From: Burkholderia lata
GTDB lineage: Bacteria > Pseudomonadota > Gammaproteobacteria > Burkholderiales > Burkholderiaceae
Assembly (NCBI RefSeq): GCF_902499335.1
Contig: NZ_CABVQK010000001.1
Span: 620,001 to 684,000, forward strand
Direction of reading: 5' to 3'
DNA: 64,000 nucleotides
The stretch's first letter is position 1. Each line of letters begins with the position of its first letter. A program made the position numbers and the translations under genes. The notes under the pieces were generated by a model. It saw only the letters and a list, made by a program, of their open reading frames with translations, was not told where the DNA came from and did not search any database. Shown here one piece after another: positions 63,723 through 64,000 of the stretch.

Positions 63723-64000
63723 TCAGTGCGGCGTCCCGGAAGGCTCGGCCGGCGGCGGCTTGGGCTTCCACGTCGAGAGCGCGCGCGTGAGATCGTCCGA
63801 CACATAGTGCGGACCATCGAACAGATAGACCGGATAGCCGCGATACGCCACCAGTTGCTTGCCCAACTCGTCGGCGCTGGCTGAACGGAACCCGCCCCGC
63901 TCGGCGGGCCGGAACGCCTCGGCGATGACCCGCACGCGTTGCTTGCCCAATCTTGCAACCAGCTCGTCGAGGTAGCTGCGTGCGACATACGGCTCGCGGG
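63723..64000 (-). CDS. Unknown protein, C-terminal part (truncated by window edge)
   Basis: The open frame enters from the right edge and stops at 63723, giving about 91 residues. Visible are REPYVARSYLDELVARLGKQ, FRSASADELGKQLVAYRGYP and a Pro/Lys-rich tail ending PPPAEPSGTPH. No membrane segment in the visible part. I do not recognise the family; the start is outside the window. Confidence 0.7.
   Translation of the reverse strand, partial: REPYVARSYLDELVARLGKQRVRVIAEAFRPAERGGFRSASADELGKQLVAYRGYPVYLFDGPHYVSDDLTRALSTWKPKPPPAEPSGTPH

Overview
The window is GC-rich DNA from a Burkholderia-type betaproteobacterium. The evidence is codon bias toward G/C at third positions, Burkholderia-style porins, many LysR regulators, a DUF4148 protein, a DUF3141 gene in an acetate kinase cluster and a family 2A encapsulin locus. 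An extra groESL copy, the absence of rRNA, tRNA or core housekeeping operons, and the many catabolic modules suggest a secondary chromosome. The species call is inference.

Layout. 1-2230: end of a curli-like locus (two curlin-repeat proteins and a CsgH-like protein). 2261-8718: LysR/oxidoreductase pair, then porin, amino-acid binding protein and M20 amidohydrolase with a divergent LysR. 8785-25787: a large sulfur-scavenging island. It holds a TonB-dependent receptor, an MFS transporter, three DszB-like desulfinase paralogues, its own ExbD/ExbB/TonB, a flavin monooxygenase, a sulfonate-type ABC importer without an ATPase, an SfnR-like sigma-54 activator, a class II aldolase and a secreted lipase-like hydrolase. 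I find five good sigma-54 (-24/-12) promoter matches in front of its transcription units. Two divergent pairs surround palindromic activator-type sites with the arms CTGTTGC/GCAACAG.

25839-31448: CIRCE-like element and groESL, a LysE exporter, two small unknown proteins, an EIIA-type PTS protein and a degenerate acetylglutamate-kinase homologue. 31507-36220: family 2A encapsulin sulfur operon (rhodanese, serine acetyltransferase, XRE regulator, encapsulin shell, cysteine desulfurase cargo). 36644-41219: amidase, alpha/beta hydrolases, DUF4148 protein and cytochrome P460. 41490-47262: fabI, DUF3141, phosphotransacetylase, acetate kinase and a small protein behind a perfect FNR/ANR box, which fits low-oxygen induction.

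47471-58031: a C5-dicarboxylate (itaconate-like) CoA catabolic module. It contains MmgE/PrpD, LysR, CitE-like lyase, MaoC hydratase, acyl-CoA dehydrogenase, family III CoA-transferase, AMACR-type racemase and MFS permease. It is bracketed by two direct remnants of one short-chain dehydrogenase gene. 58093-64000: Tat-type epoxide hydrolase, the intact dehydrogenase with a divergent LysR, a PNPOx-like protein, a 63-codon ORF, an aminotransferase and a truncated unknown gene.

How it works together: the sulfur island probably captures an organosulfur compound at the outer membrane (receptor energised by local TonB-ExbBD), imports it, oxidises it with the flavin monooxygenase and releases sulfite with the DszB-like enzymes, all under one sigma-54 activator. 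The encapsulin locus 6 kb away would store or mobilise sulfur from cysteine. That link is inference from gene content.
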